Positions 45,601-54,635 of a stretch of 64,000 nt of DNA are shown in pieces (position 1 is the first letter of the stretch; every line of letters begins with the position of its first letter). The notes under the pieces are model-generated. The model saw only the letters and a list, made by a program, of their open reading frames with translations. It did no database searches and was not told where the DNA came from. This DNA comes from Bacteroides sp. (GTDB lineage Bacteria > Bacteroidota > Bacteroidia > Bacteroidales > UBA7960), in contig JAZBOS010000079.1 in NCBI GenBank assembly GCA_036351255.1, positions 28,018-92,017 on the forward strand. The letters are read 5' to 3'. A program made the translations under genes and the position numbers.

Positions 45601-45608
45601 CAAAAGTA
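45601..45608 (-). promoter_or_regulatory. Bacteroidota -7 box upstream of the DUF6913-dapA pair
   Basis: The minus strand reads TACTTTTG; a second candidate, TATTTTTG, lies at 45588-45595. Both match TAnnTTTG and are 45-70 nt before the chosen start. Confidence 0.4.
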
Positions 45609-45672
45609 TGAAGTATTTGCTTCAAAAAAAACATGAAGTCTCAAAAAGCCAGGAGACTTATTGTTCAGCGCG

Positions 45673-46182
45673 TTACTTTTTCCAGACGTTTACGATCTCA
45701 CCAATATAAAAGCGGTGATAGTCCTTTTTTGGGTAAATCTTTTCCAGTTCAAAGGCCTGGAAAAGCTCCGGCTTGATGTCGTCGTAGTATAACTTCCGGC
45801 ATTCAAGCACCAGTTTCGCTTCCTCAAAGCTAACATTCCCCAGGGGCGTTGTTATGGGCGTGAGCCCTTCGATGGCCATTTTGTTCATATCGCGGCCAGA
45901 AACTGTCCCGCAAAGGTTCAATAGCTCACGATGTTCTTCCTCAAAAAAGCTCAGGGTATAAAAAGCGTTGTTTTCAGCATATTCAAAGGTGTAACGGTTG
46001 GGCCTGATAAAGGCCACTGCCACGGATTTCCGCCACAAAACCCCGGCGAATCCCCAGCTTGCGGTCATCATATTATAGTTTTCAGGCTTCCCGGCACAGA
46101 CCAGCATCCAGTCGGAACCAATCAATTTGAACAGATTGTCCTCAATGGCTTCAGGTTTAATTTTCTTGAAAAGTTTCTCCAT
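45673..46182 (-). CDS. Flavin reductase-like protein
   Basis: This 169-residue protein starts at the ATG at 46182 (MEKLFKKIKPEAIEDN). It has the FMN-binding split-barrel pattern of the flavin-reductase family: MMTASWGFAGVLWRKSVAVA and FIRPNRYTFEYAENNAFYTL, followed by SGRDMNKMAIEGLTP. Such proteins reduce flavins with NAD(P)H, or act as flavin-binding proteins; the substrate is not evident. The gene is monocistronic and divergent from an MBL hydrolase gene. Confidence 0.82.
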   Translation of the reverse strand: MEKLFKKIKPEAIEDNLFKLIGSDWMLVCAGKPENYNMMTASWGFAGVLWRKSVAVAFIRPNRYTFEYAENNAFYTLSFFEEEHRELLNLCGTVSGRDMNKMAIEGLTPITTPLGNVSFEEAKLVLECRKLYYDDIKPELFQAFELEKIYPKKDYHRFYIGEIVNVWKK

Positions 46183-46277
46183 AGCTTGTATTATTTCGGC
46201 GCGCAATTTACGAAAAAAGCCCGAGCAGGCAATCTTTCTGCAGACAAAAAGCAAGCCCCAAGGGTATTGAAAAACCT

Positions 46278-46285
46278 TATCTTTG
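46278..46285 (+). promoter_or_regulatory. Bacteroidota -7 box upstream of the MBL hydrolase
   Basis: TATCTTTG fits TAnnTTTG and lies 22 nt before the ATG. Confidence 0.5.
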
Positions 46286-46307
46286 TTTTACAAAATATCC
46301 ATAAGCA

Positions 46308-47069
46308 ATGGAAATAACGGTATTGGGCACAGGCACTTCACAAGGCGTACCCGTGGTGGCCTGCAATTGCCCCGTTTGTAAAAGCATGGACACTAAGGAT
46401 AAACGCCTGAGGACTTCTGTGCTTCTAAAGAAAGGAGAAAGCTGTTTTGTAATAGATGCAGGACCAGATTTCCGCCAGCAAATGTTACGTGAAAATGTGG
46501 AAAAGCTGGATGGGGTCGTCATTACCCACAGCCACAAAGACCATATCGGTGGGCTGGATGATGTAAGGGCATTCAACTGGGTTCAGAAAAAACCCATGGA
46601 TGTTTATGCCAGTCACCAGGTATTGCGGGTCGTGGAAAAGGAATTTTCGTATGCCTTTGAGGAAGACAAATATCCGGGGGTTCCGCAAATCAACCTCCAC
46701 CCCATCGACAGCCAGCCCTTCTTTATTCATGACCTAAAAGTCATTCCCATAAAGGCCTTGCACTTTAAAATGCCCGTCCTTGGTTTCAGGATAGGGGATT
46801 TTTCCTATCTGACTGATGCCAATGCTATTGCACCCGAAGAGCTGGATAAGATGAGGGGTTCCAGATTTGTTATTATCAATGCTTTAAGAAAAGAAAAGCA
46901 CATCTCGCACTTTAACCTGGAAGAGGCCATTGCCATCCTTCAGGAGTTGGCTCCCCAAAGAGGCTACCTCACCCACATCAGCCATCAAATGGGCTTACAC
47001 AAAGACATTGAAAAAGAATTGCCAGCGCATATCCACCTGGCTTATGATGGGCTGAAGATCAGGGTTTGA
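46308..47069 (+). CDS. MBL-fold hydrolase (PhnP-like)
   Basis: This 253-residue protein has GTGTSQGVPVVACNCPVCKS at the start, with three cysteines as in PhnP-like phosphodiesterases, then the zinc motif THSHKDHIGGLDDVRAF and HISHQMGLHK near the C-terminus. It is likely a phosphodiesterase of small molecules. Short hairpin follows the stop codon. The substrate cannot be told from sequence. Confidence 0.83.
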   Translation: MEITVLGTGTSQGVPVVACNCPVCKSMDTKDKRLRTSVLLKKGESCFVIDAGPDFRQQMLRENVEKLDGVVITHSHKDHIGGLDDVRAFNWVQKKPMDVYASHQVLRVVEKEFSYAFEEDKYPGVPQINLHPIDSQPFFIHDLKVIPIKALHFKMPVLGFRIGDFSYLTDANAIAPEELDKMRGSRFVIINALRKEKHISHFNLEEAIAILQELAPQRGYLTHISHQMGLHKDIEKELPAHIHLAYDGLKIRV

Positions 47070-47087
47070 CCCCTTGGGGATCAAACC
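47063..47087. terminator. Hairpin between convergent MBL and helicase genes
   Basis: GGTTTGA (47063-47069) pairs with TCAAACC (47081-47087), extended by CCC/GGG after one mismatch. It overlaps the stop codon of the MBL gene. A T-tract is weak on both strands, so termination strength is doubtful. Confidence 0.5.
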
Positions 47088-47101
47088 TGACCTCATTCCT
47101 C

Positions 47102-48802
47102 TTATCTGGCCCTCATGATCTTCTTTTTGCGAAATGAAGGTTTCTCCATTTCACTGTCCTGGGCTTGCCCATCAGGGCGGGCAATTGTAACATCCACCCG
47201 GCGATTGCGGAAGGTGGAGTTCTTGATTGATTTCATCAGGCTTTTCACCTGCTGGCTTTCCACTTCAAAGAATGAAAATTCGCGCATCAGGTCAATACGG
47301 CCCAGGTTGATCCTTTCGCCACGGGTGCTATCGTTTACCAGGCCTATCAATTCTTTAGGATACAATCCATCGAGTTTGCCGAGGTTGATAAACAGGCGGG
47401 TGTAGCCTTCATTGTCTTCCAGCAGGGCACGGTTACGATATTTTTCGCGCCCATTGCTGCGGGTCGTGTCCTTTTCCGGAGCAGTCAGGTCTTGTGAAGA
47501 GCTGTATTCGCTGAGCATTTTTTCGAATTCAAGGCCAGCGACCCTGCGGATCAGTTCGTCCTTATCCAGTTGCTCAAGGGCATCATATACTCCCGGAACC
47601 ATTTTTCGCAACTGATGGTGAGGAGCCGAAACAGTTTCCAGCTTTTTCACCCAGTGCATCATCTGGTTTGAGCAGATCTCACTTCCTGTCGGAACGGATT
47701 CCATGCTGAAGTTCACCTTCATCTTACGCTGGATTTGTGCCAGCTGAGTCCTTTCGCGCGGGGAGACCAGGGCGATGGAGATGCCTTTCTTGTGCGCCCG
47801 GCCGGTGCGGCCGCTGCGGTGTGTATAGGCTTCTATGTCATCCGGAAGGTCAAAATTAACGATATGGGTTAAGTCGTCCACATCCAGTCCACGGGCGGCC
47901 ACATCTGTGGCTACCAGCAACTGAATGCTGCGCTGGCGGAATTTATTCATTACGCTGTCACGCTGTGCCTGCGAAAGGTCGCCATGCAGCGCATCGGCAT
48001 TATAGCCATCGGCAATCAGCTTGGAGGCTATTTCGTGGGTATCGCGACGGGTGCGACAGAAAACAATCCCATAGATGCCGGGCTCAGCATCGGCAATACG
48101 CTTCAGGGCTTGGTATTTGTCGCGGCCATGAACGGAATAGGCAATATGCGATACATTGCCGGAACCGGCGTTGCGGGTACCAATGGTAACCTCAACAGGG
48201 ATTTGCATGTATTTGCGGGCAATATTGGCTACTTCTTTGGGCATGGTGGCCGAGAAAAGCAGTGTACGGCGCTCAGCAGGCACCTGCTCGAGGATCTCAG
48301 CAATGCTTTCTTCAAAGCCCATGTTGAGCATCTCATCGGCTTCATCCAGCACCACATTGCTCACTGAATGGAGTTTTACGGCTTTGCGGCCCATCAGGTC
48401 CCATAGCCGGCCCGGGGTGGCCACGATGATGTGCACACCCTTTTTCAGGGCACGCAACTGATTCTCGATGCTTGAGCCTCCATAAACGGCCAGGATGTTC
48501 AATCCGGGGGTATGTACGGCATAACTCTGTAAGTCGGCCGTGATCTGAATGCACAGCTCACGGGTAGGACAAAGCACAAGGGCCTGCGGCTCCTTAAAGG
48601 AAATGTCAGTCATCTGCACCAGCGGCAGACCAAAAGCAGCGGTTTTACCTGTTCCGGTCTGGGCAAGGGCAATAATGTCATTCTGTTGCTCCAGCATCAG
48701 GGGAATGACTTCCTCCTGCACGGGCATAGGGTTTTCAAATCCCAGGTCCTGTATAGCATGAAGGATCCCTGGGGTCAGGTTCAAATTCTCAAATGTATTC
48801 AC
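47102..48802 (-). CDS. DEAD-box RNA helicase with DbpA-like RNA-binding domain
   Basis: This 566-residue protein starts at GTG (VNTFENLNLTPG). All helicase motifs are visible: Q motif near FENPMPVQEEV, Walker A AQTGTGKTAAF, PTRELCIQ, DEAD in VLDEADEMLN, SAT, and HRSGRTGRAHKKG. Residues about 470-550 (TRLFINLGKLDGLYPKELIG and RRVDVTIARPDG) form a DbpA-type RNA-binding fold. It resembles CsdA/DeaD proteins, which act in ribosome assembly and cold adaptation. Its own -7 and -33 elements are upstream. Confidence 0.93.
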   Translation of the reverse strand: MNTFENLNLTPGILHAIQDLGFENPMPVQEEVIPLMLEQQNDIIALAQTGTGKTAAFGLPLVQMTDISFKEPQALVLCPTRELCIQITADLQSYAVHTPGLNILAVYGGSSIENQLRALKKGVHIIVATPGRLWDLMGRKAVKLHSVSNVVLDEADEMLNMGFEESIAEILEQVPAERRTLLFSATMPKEVANIARKYMQIPVEVTIGTRNAGSGNVSHIAYSVHGRDKYQALKRIADAEPGIYGIVFCRTRRDTHEIASKLIADGYNADALHGDLSQAQRDSVMNKFRQRSIQLLVATDVAARGLDVDDLTHIVNFDLPDDIEAYTHRSGRTGRAHKKGISIALVSPRERTQLAQIQRKMKVNFSMESVPTGSEICSNQMMHWVKKLETVSAPHHQLRKMVPGVYDALEQLDKDELIRRVAGLEFEKMLSEYSSSQDLTAPEKDTTRSNGREKYRNRALLEDNEGYTRLFINLGKLDGLYPKELIGLVNDSTRGERINLGRIDLMREFSFFEVESQQVKSLMKSIKNSTFRNRRVDVTIARPDGQAQDSEMEKPSFRKKKIMRAR

Positions 48803-48925
48803 TAATAAAATGGTATTGGGTGTTTCCGGGTAAAGCGGATCTGTTTTCCCGGCCGGGGACTTCCCGGTGACAGAAGGACATCTGTCTCAAAAACGCTTAA
48901 CTGAAATCACGGGTTAATAAGGGTG

Positions 48926-48960
48926 CAAAGGTAAGCTTTTAATGACTCCCTTTTACAAAA
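48926..48960 (-). promoter_or_regulatory. Bacteroidota promoter upstream of the DEAD-box gene
   Basis: On the minus strand the -7 box TACCTTTG (48926-48933) is preceded, 22 nt upstream, by TTTTG (48956-48960) as -33. This is one of the best promoter pairs in the window; leader length about 125 nt. Confidence 0.6.
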
Positions 48961-49010
48961 CACCTGAAAATATGTCAATTAATAGAATTTTCCTAATAAA
49001 GACAATCCTT

Positions 49011-49706
49011 TCAGCCCCTGCGGCTGATCTCTTCCAAAGCCTTCCTGTTCAACAATATGACATCTTTTTCTTCCAGTCTTATCAGGCCTTCCTTTTCAAA
49101 GTTCTTGAGCAATTTGATGGCACTTTCGGTGGAGACACCTGCAAAATCGGAAAGGTCTTTACGGCTGAGGTTAACAAACACCGGCTGTCCTTCCTGTTGG
49201 GTTGCATCCAGGTACAGCAGGGCATCAGCCATGCGACCGTTCATCTGCTTATTGGTCAGCTTGCTGATGGCCGAATAAAGCATGGTGCTGCTCTGGCAGT
49301 AGCGACTGATGATACTGTGAGCAAAAGCCCCATTCATCTTAGCCAGGCTGGCCACTGCTTCCTTTTCAATGAGGCAGGCGGTCACCTCGTTCAGGGCGAC
49401 CACTGAATAGGGATAGGTGCTGGAGCCAAAGGCGGCCGAAAGGCCCAGGAACTCACCGCTTTTCACTAAACTGATGTTATAATTGCGCTGGGCATCCCCC
49501 TCAACATAACGTTTTCCAATGCCATCGATGATAAACAATACCGTGGAAGCAAAGGCACCCTGTTTGGCCAGGGTCTCTCCCTTGTGAAATACCACCATGG
49601 TCTTACTCTCACGGGCCAGGCTCACCTCCTCAGGCAAAAGGTCACGAAAACAGGGCGCATCAAGCCCAGGGAGGGTGCAGTCTTCAGGGGTGGTATAGGT
49701 TTTCAT
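49011..49706 (-). CDS. Crp/Fnr-family transcription regulator
   Basis: I start at ATG 49706 (231 residues); a TTG at 49721 would add five. Residues about 25-135 form a cyclic-nucleotide-binding fold (VVFHKGETLAKQGAFASTVL). Residues about 145-225 form a winged helix-turn-helix: LSRKDLSDFAGVSTESAIKL is the recognition-helix region. There is no FNR-type Cys cluster near the N-terminus, although Cys12 and Cys21 exist (CTLPGLDAPC), so a redox role is possible but not shown. It is divergent from the OsmC gene, 161 bp away, and may control it. Confidence 0.87.
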   Translation of the reverse strand: MKTYTTPEDCTLPGLDAPCFRDLLPEEVSLARESKTMVVFHKGETLAKQGAFASTVLFIIDGIGKRYVEGDAQRNYNISLVKSGEFLGLSAAFGSSTYPYSVVALNEVTACLIEKEAVASLAKMNGAFAHSIISRYCQSSTMLYSAISKLTNKQMNGRMADALLYLDATQQEGQPVFVNLSRKDLSDFAGVSTESAIKLLKNFEKEGLIRLEEKDVILLNRKALEEISRRG

Positions 49707-49731
49707 AAAGGTTTCCTTCAAAAAATCCCTG

Positions 49732-49739
49732 CAAAGGTA
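49732..49739 (-). promoter_or_regulatory. Bacteroidota -7 box upstream of the Crp-family gene
   Basis: TACCTTTG on the minus strand, 26 nt before the ATG at 49706; the divergent OsmC box is 90 bp away. Confidence 0.55.
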
Positions 49740-49828
49740 GAACTAAATCAATAAAAAACCTGTGCCATCTCAAACCTTATGCCGGCATGATACACCCCTG
49801 ACAGGCATATCATCCCCTAAATTAACCA

Positions 49829-49836
49829 TACCTTTG
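49829..49836 (+). promoter_or_regulatory. Bacteroidota -7 box upstream of the OsmC gene
   Basis: TACCTTTG, identical to the divergent box of the Crp-family gene, 32 nt before the ATG. Confidence 0.55.
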
Positions 49837-49867
49837 CATCACAAAAATTCAAATAAAGGAACTTATA

Positions 49868-50293
49868 ATGAAACATACAGTTGAAACCGCCTGGAAAGGG
49901 AATCTGCAATTTGATTCAGAAGTTAACGGCCATCACGTGATCCTGGATGCCATGGCTGAAGTCGGGGGCCAAAATAGCGGCGTGCGTCCCAAAGAACTTT
50001 TACTGACCTCTCTGGCAGGCTGTACAGGTATGGATGTTATTTCCATCCTGCGCAAGATGCGCCACGAACCCACCCATTTCAATATCCGGTTAGATGGAAA
50101 CTTAACCGAAGAGCACCCCAAACATTACACCTCCATGCACATTACCTATGAATTTGGAGGTGATAACCTGGATATTGAAAAATTAAAAAAAGCCGTGGAA
50201 CTTTCCCAGGAACGCTATTGTGGCGTTTCACACATGTTCAAACAAATCCTTGAACTGAGTTTTGACATCCGGATCATAGAAAAACCTGAATAA
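49868..50293 (+). CDS. OsmC-family protein (organic peroxide/thiol redox)
   Basis: This 141-residue protein has the two catalytic cysteines of OsmC/Ohr proteins: LTSLAGCTGMDVI (first) and ERYCGVSHMF (second), and the conserved ARG/KELLLT entry. It would reduce hydroperoxides with thiols. Followed after 46 nt by a thioredoxin gene, a likely electron donor, making an antioxidant pair that may be controlled by the divergent Crp-like regulator. Confidence 0.88.
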   Translation: MKHTVETAWKGNLQFDSEVNGHHVILDAMAEVGGQNSGVRPKELLLTSLAGCTGMDVISILRKMRHEPTHFNIRLDGNLTEEHPKHYTSMHITYEFGGDNLDIEKLKKAVELSQERYCGVSHMFKQILELSFDIRIIEKPE

Positions 50294-50339
50294 ATTCACC
50301 TTTTAACCTCCATTCATTAAAATAAAATATCCTTCCCCT

Positions 50340-50762
50340 ATGTCCACTGCCCTGATTATCGTCCTTGCCCTGGTTGTTCTCTTTGCAGCCTATGTTTTCT
50401 ATTCTGCACAAAGAATGAAGAAGCTGGCAGCCACCCCGCAGAGTGATCAAATCCTTACCCTCACCGATCGAAACTTTCAGCAGAAAATTAATGGTGGGCT
50501 GGTATTGGTGGATTTCTGGGCCGATTGGTGTATGCCCTGTAAGGTGATGGGGCCTGTGCTCAACGATGTGGCTGAAAGCATGCAGGGGAAAGCCACCGTT
50601 GCCAAGCTCAATGTCGACCATTTCAAATCCATATCATCAAAATATGCCATCAGGAATATCCCATCACTGATCCTGTTTAAGAACGGGAAGGAAGTGGAAC
50701 GCTTTGTGGGCATCAAACAAAAAGACTTCCTGATCAAGCAAATGCAAAAGCATCTGTCCTAA
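50340..50762 (+). CDS. Membrane-anchored thioredoxin
   Basis: The protein has 140 residues and one N-terminal membrane helix (about 2-20). The active site is WCMPC (W63-C67), whereas cytosolic thioredoxin has WCGPC. The cis-proline block IRNIPSLILFKNGKEV is intact, so the fold is standard. It may face the periplasm if the helix is a signal anchor. It follows the OsmC gene by 46 nt. Confidence 0.88.
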   Translation: MSTALIIVLALVVLFAAYVFYSAQRMKKLAATPQSDQILTLTDRNFQQKINGGLVLVDFWADWCMPCKVMGPVLNDVAESMQGKATVAKLNVDHFKSISSKYAIRNIPSLILFKNGKEVERFVGIKQKDFLIKQMQKHLS

Positions 50763-50791
50763 TCAGGAAGTCCTTAACAAAGGATAAAATC

Positions 50792-52105
50792 TTACAGTAC
50801 CTGGCTGTCAGCCTTTTTTGGTGCCAGGAATCGGTTGTATAGCAGCAAGCCAATAATGGTGGCCACGCCTATCAGACTGAAAACGATCCACAGCAGGCTG
50901 GGCCTTTGCATGTTATCGACAAAATGCACATAAAGGGTAGCTCCCAGGATACCACCGATGCCGCTGCCAATCACGCCATACAGGAATGAATAGCCCAGGT
51001 AAAGGGCTTTCTTATCGGGAGGAGCGATCAAACCCACATAGGATATAAATTTCGGGTGAGCGGTCATCTCACCAATGGAGAAGATCAGGATGCCTGCGAT
51101 AAATACCCAACTGTAGGTTGAAATAGCCAGGATAGCCATACCAATTGTGCCCAGCGTAATTCCCACGATCATGGTTGGCAAGGCAGGGGTTTTCCTGACA
51201 AGCGTTGAAACCAGCAGCTGCAGCACGATGATCGCACCCGCGTTTATAACTGTCACGTGCTCTGCATCAAATTTCCAGTCCGGATTTTCAGTAAATATTC
51301 CAAGGAAGCGGTTGACAGCCTGGTTCACAGGCGTCATATCCATATACTCCTTCAGGTACCATAGCACCGTGTCAAACATCTGGAAATAGAGGATCCAGAA
51401 ACCGCTGTAGATCACTATCATTGAAACAAACCGGTAATCCTTTAACACCAGAACGATACCTTTCAGCGTATCGGAAAGCGACTTGGCATTCTCAGGACGT
51501 GGGGGCTCTTTGTATATCAGCAGGTTGAGCAACAGCATTGAGCCAGTTCCTACAGCCGCCATGATAAAGATATAATGCCATCCCAGGCCCTTTAAAAATG
51601 GCACCAATAAGAGGGGAAAGAGAAATGCCCCCAGGTTGATGGACCAGTAAAAGATGCCAAAGCCCAGGCCTGAATTGCTCTCGTCGGTCACCCTGGCAAT
51701 GGTGCCCGAAATGATCGGTTTGAAAAAACCGGCCCCAATGGCCATTACGATAAGGCTCAGGAATACCAGCGAATAGGATGTGGACAAACTGGTAAAGAAA
51801 TATCCTGCACTCAGCATCGCAAAGGCAAAGAACAGGGTGCGGCGATAACCAAAACGGTCTGCCAGCCCGCCGGCCAGGATGGGCAGCAAATATAAAAGCG
51901 GCGTAATGGTGCTTTTTATGACGCCTACACTGGCTTTTGAAAAGCCAAGGCCCCCTTCTGCTGTCGACAATACCAGGTATACCGAGAGCACAGACATGAC
52001 CCCGTAATACGATCCCCGCTCAAAAAATTCCATAACGATGACCGTCCAGAAATTCTTTGGAAAGGATTTAAAACCTCCTTTTTTCTTCTCAGGTGTTTCG
52101 CTCAT
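50792..52105 (-). CDS. MFS transporter of the POT/peptide type
   Basis: This 437-residue protein has about twelve hydrophobic segments. The N-terminal block VMEFFERGSYYGVMSVLSVY resembles the ExxER motif of POT transporters, and GGLADRFGYRRTLFFA is the MFS loop. A longer gap in the middle (residues about 210-280) holds a loop with EYMDMTPVNQAVNRF. It is likely a proton-coupled peptide transporter. Transcribed in the same direction as the second POT gene, about 300 bp downstream of it. Confidence 0.75.
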   Translation of the reverse strand: MSETPEKKKGGFKSFPKNFWTVIVMEFFERGSYYGVMSVLSVYLVLSTAEGGLGFSKASVGVIKSTITPLLYLLPILAGGLADRFGYRRTLFFAFAMLSAGYFFTSLSTSYSLVFLSLIVMAIGAGFFKPIISGTIARVTDESNSGLGFGIFYWSINLGAFLFPLLLVPFLKGLGWHYIFIMAAVGTGSMLLLNLLIYKEPPRPENAKSLSDTLKGIVLVLKDYRFVSMIVIYSGFWILYFQMFDTVLWYLKEYMDMTPVNQAVNRFLGIFTENPDWKFDAEHVTVINAGAIIVLQLLVSTLVRKTPALPTMIVGITLGTIGMAILAISTYSWVFIAGILIFSIGEMTAHPKFISYVGLIAPPDKKALYLGYSFLYGVIGSGIGGILGATLYVHFVDNMQRPSLLWIVFSLIGVATIIGLLLYNRFLAPKKADSQVL

Positions 52106-52147
52106 TGCTTGATTGGTTTTTCTATCGTTAACAATTATTTATGGGGG

Positions 52148-52155
52148 CAAAAATA
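52148..52155 (-). promoter_or_regulatory. Bacteroidota -7 box upstream of the first POT-type gene
   Basis: TATTTTTG on the minus strand, 43 nt before the start; it fits TAnnTTTG. Confidence 0.4.
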
Positions 52156-52327
52156 AAAAGGAATTTGAATTAAATCAGCAATTCATCAAAAGCCTTCGGG
52201 ATAAATCCTCTCATTTCATTTTTCGGAGAACTTAAATCATTATTTATCAAGTCATTATATTTAAAATAAATATTATACCCTTGATCTTGTAAGCTCCTTA
52301 ACGGCTTGGGGAGAGCATAAAAAAATA

Positions 52328-52379
52328 AACCTGCGCACCCGGAATCCCTTTATTAAGGAAATCAACCGGTGCGCAGGTT
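52328..52379 (-). terminator. Rho-independent terminator after the second POT gene
   Basis: AACCTGCGCACCCGG (52328-52342) pairs with CCGGTGCGCAGGTT (52366-52379) with one bulge; on the minus strand TATTTTTTTA follows. It cleanly separates the two transporter genes. Confidence 0.9.
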
Positions 52380-52404
52380 AATTTAATTCGGGCCTGCAGA
52401 AAGA

Positions 52405-54216
52405 TTAATTGGTGGCTCTCTCCAGTCGCCTCATAATAGAGAAAATGAATGCAGCGGAAGCGATACAGCAAACCACGAAGATGAGCCATATTTGCCATAA
52501 CTCAATTCTTTCCCAGAAGTAGCTACCTACAAACAGGAGCTTGTTACCAGTAGCTGTAGCCAGGAGCCAGCCACCCTGCATCAATCCCTGGAATCTGCTG
52601 GGGGCTACCTTTGATACAAAGGAAAGACCCATAGGACTGAGGAAGAGCTCTGCCACGGTGAGTGTCAGGTAGGTGCTTATTAGCCAGTAGGGTGATATCC
52701 TGCCCCATTCAGTAAGGTTTTGTGCTTCCACTTCACTCGGAGCAATAAGTCCTTGTGAGCCTACCAGAATAATCACAAAGCCGATGGCAGCAATGATCAT
52801 TCCTATGCCTATCTTCTTGGGCGTTGAGGGCTCAGCATTCTTTTTGCGGAGGTAGGCAAAAAAGCCCATGACAGGGAATGTCAGCACCACGATAAAGAGC
52901 GGGTTGAATGACTGGAATATCTCGGGTGAAATGGGGTTCAGGGGACCAAATCCTTTTACGAAGGAATAGGTAAGGTAACCCAGGCCTGCCAGCATTACAG
53001 AACCAATAACCTTATTCCTCACTCCCTTGCCTGCAATCAGCAAATAAAGACCGGCTGCAGCACCCAGGAATGAAAGCATAGATTCGAGTTTAAAGAAAAT
53101 GTTGGTGAAAGCACCAACCTCCTTCACCGTATAGTCGCGGGCAAAATAAGTGAGGGTCAATCCGTTTTGATGGAATGACATCCAGAAAAACACTACGACG
53201 ATAAAGACGAGGATCAGCGACATGGTTTTGGGTAATTCCTCCTTGCTTGACATCTGGATGATCATGGCAATGAACCCAATGAAGAGGCCTATAGCCATTC
53301 CGAACAGGAAGTCCTTCATCACCAGATAAAGCAGCAAAGCTGTAATAGCCCACAGACCCAACGATACAACAATGGTTTTGATGTTCTTGGCATTAAAGAA
53401 TGATACCCGTGTCCCCGTGTCTGCCTTCACCACTTTTTCCTTATTGGGAAGGTGTTTGTTGAAGATCACGTAAACGGCCAGCGAAACAAGCATTGCTATT
53501 GCCGCAATACCGAAAGCATAGTTATAGCCTTTTCCGAAGGCATCAAGGTAGTTGTTTGCAAAAAGCGAAAGCTGATCTGAGCCCGTTACAACAGATGAGG
53601 AAACCTTTGAAGCCAGGAGCTCAAAGTTAGCTATTGAACCAGCATCCGTCATCCTGCCATCCAGAAAGGCGTGACACATGGCTGGTAAGCTTCCATCGTG
53701 GAGGAAACCCTGGGTCTTCAGGAACCAATTCCTGACCCCCTGTGCAACGAAAGGAGCAAAGAAAGCCCCGATGTTGATCCCCATGTAGAAGATCATAAAT
53801 GCCGTGTCGCGTATCCCATTGTACTTGGGATCGTCATACAACTGTCCGACAACAGCTTGCAAGTTACCCTTGAAAAGACCGTTACCGAAAGCAATGACGA
53901 ACAAGCCAGCCACTGCAATTGACAGGGGCATGCCGGGTATGGCGATGAGCGCATAACCTGCAAACATGATGATTTGTCCGAAGAAAATAACAGTCTTATA
54001 CTTGCTTGTGGCATCAGCCAGTAAACCACCAACCAGCGCCAGGGCATAAATGGCATAGTAAAACCAGCTGTAGTAGTTACCGGCATCTTGTGCCGAGAGC
54101 CCGTACTTCGCCTGGAGAAACAATACCAGAATCGCCATCATGGTATAAAAACCAAATCGTTCTCCCATGTTGGAGAAAAAGGCTACAAAAAGTCCTTTTG
54201 GATGTCCTTTAAACAT
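52405..54216 (-). CDS. Peptide MFS transporter (POT/PTR2)
   Basis: This 603-residue protein has about fourteen hydrophobic segments. It begins FSNMGERFGFYTMMAIL with the POT ExxERFxY-like motif and has GGLLADATSKYKTVIFFGQ (MFS loop). It contains FKGNLQAVVGQLYDDPKYNG and GINIGAFFAPFVAQGVRN, the PTR2 signature region. Such transporters import di- and tripeptides with protons. The protein is longer than the neighbour because of insertions around residues 160-240 and the C-terminus. Confidence 0.88.
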   Translation of the reverse strand: MFKGHPKGLFVAFFSNMGERFGFYTMMAILVLFLQAKYGLSAQDAGNYYSWFYYAIYALALVGGLLADATSKYKTVIFFGQIIMFAGYALIAIPGMPLSIAVAGLFVIAFGNGLFKGNLQAVVGQLYDDPKYNGIRDTAFMIFYMGINIGAFFAPFVAQGVRNWFLKTQGFLHDGSLPAMCHAFLDGRMTDAGSIANFELLASKVSSSVVTGSDQLSLFANNYLDAFGKGYNYAFGIAAIAMLVSLAVYVIFNKHLPNKEKVVKADTGTRVSFFNAKNIKTIVVSLGLWAITALLLYLVMKDFLFGMAIGLFIGFIAMIIQMSSKEELPKTMSLILVFIVVVFFWMSFHQNGLTLTYFARDYTVKEVGAFTNIFFKLESMLSFLGAAAGLYLLIAGKGVRNKVIGSVMLAGLGYLTYSFVKGFGPLNPISPEIFQSFNPLFIVVLTFPVMGFFAYLRKKNAEPSTPKKIGIGMIIAAIGFVIILVGSQGLIAPSEVEAQNLTEWGRISPYWLISTYLTLTVAELFLSPMGLSFVSKVAPSRFQGLMQGGWLLATATGNKLLFVGSYFWERIELWQIWLIFVVCCIASAAFIFSIMRRLERATN

Positions 54217-54635
54217 TGATTACAATTTAAGTGATTAGATAGGGTTTATTATTCAGTTTTGATATGGTTCTCCATTCCCGCTTGTCATGGCTGAGCCCCC
54301 AAAATTTGAAAACAAATTCGCCAGAATAAAGGTCATTCGCCACCAGTAACGGTGGCAAATGTAAAAAGGAATTCGCCAGAAAAGTTGAAAATTTCCCCCT
54401 TGTTAATAAATTTTCGGCGGTTATTGAACTTTTTTTTATTAATTATTAATTTATTAACCTGTTTTACAATGTTTTATTAAGTTATTTTTAATCATTCTAA
54501 GTTATTGTCAAATCTGCTCCTACCAACCCTTTTAAATTTTTCAGAATTTAACCTGAAGGACTTTTTTCCAAATGGATAATTGTTGAAATTTGCCAATCAG
54601 GCTCAGCAGACTGTTTCATTTTTTTTATTCAAGCT
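54217..54635. other. Divergent gap between the POT gene and galK
   Basis: This 419-bp gap is very AT-rich (around 54400-54540) and has one clear promoter box for the POT gene at 54356. I find no box for galK and no repeat. Confidence 0.5.
54356..54363 (-). promoter_or_regulatory. Bacteroidota -7 box upstream of the POT gene
   Basis: TACATTTG on the minus strand matches TAnnTTTG; the leader would be about 140 nt. Confidence 0.45.
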
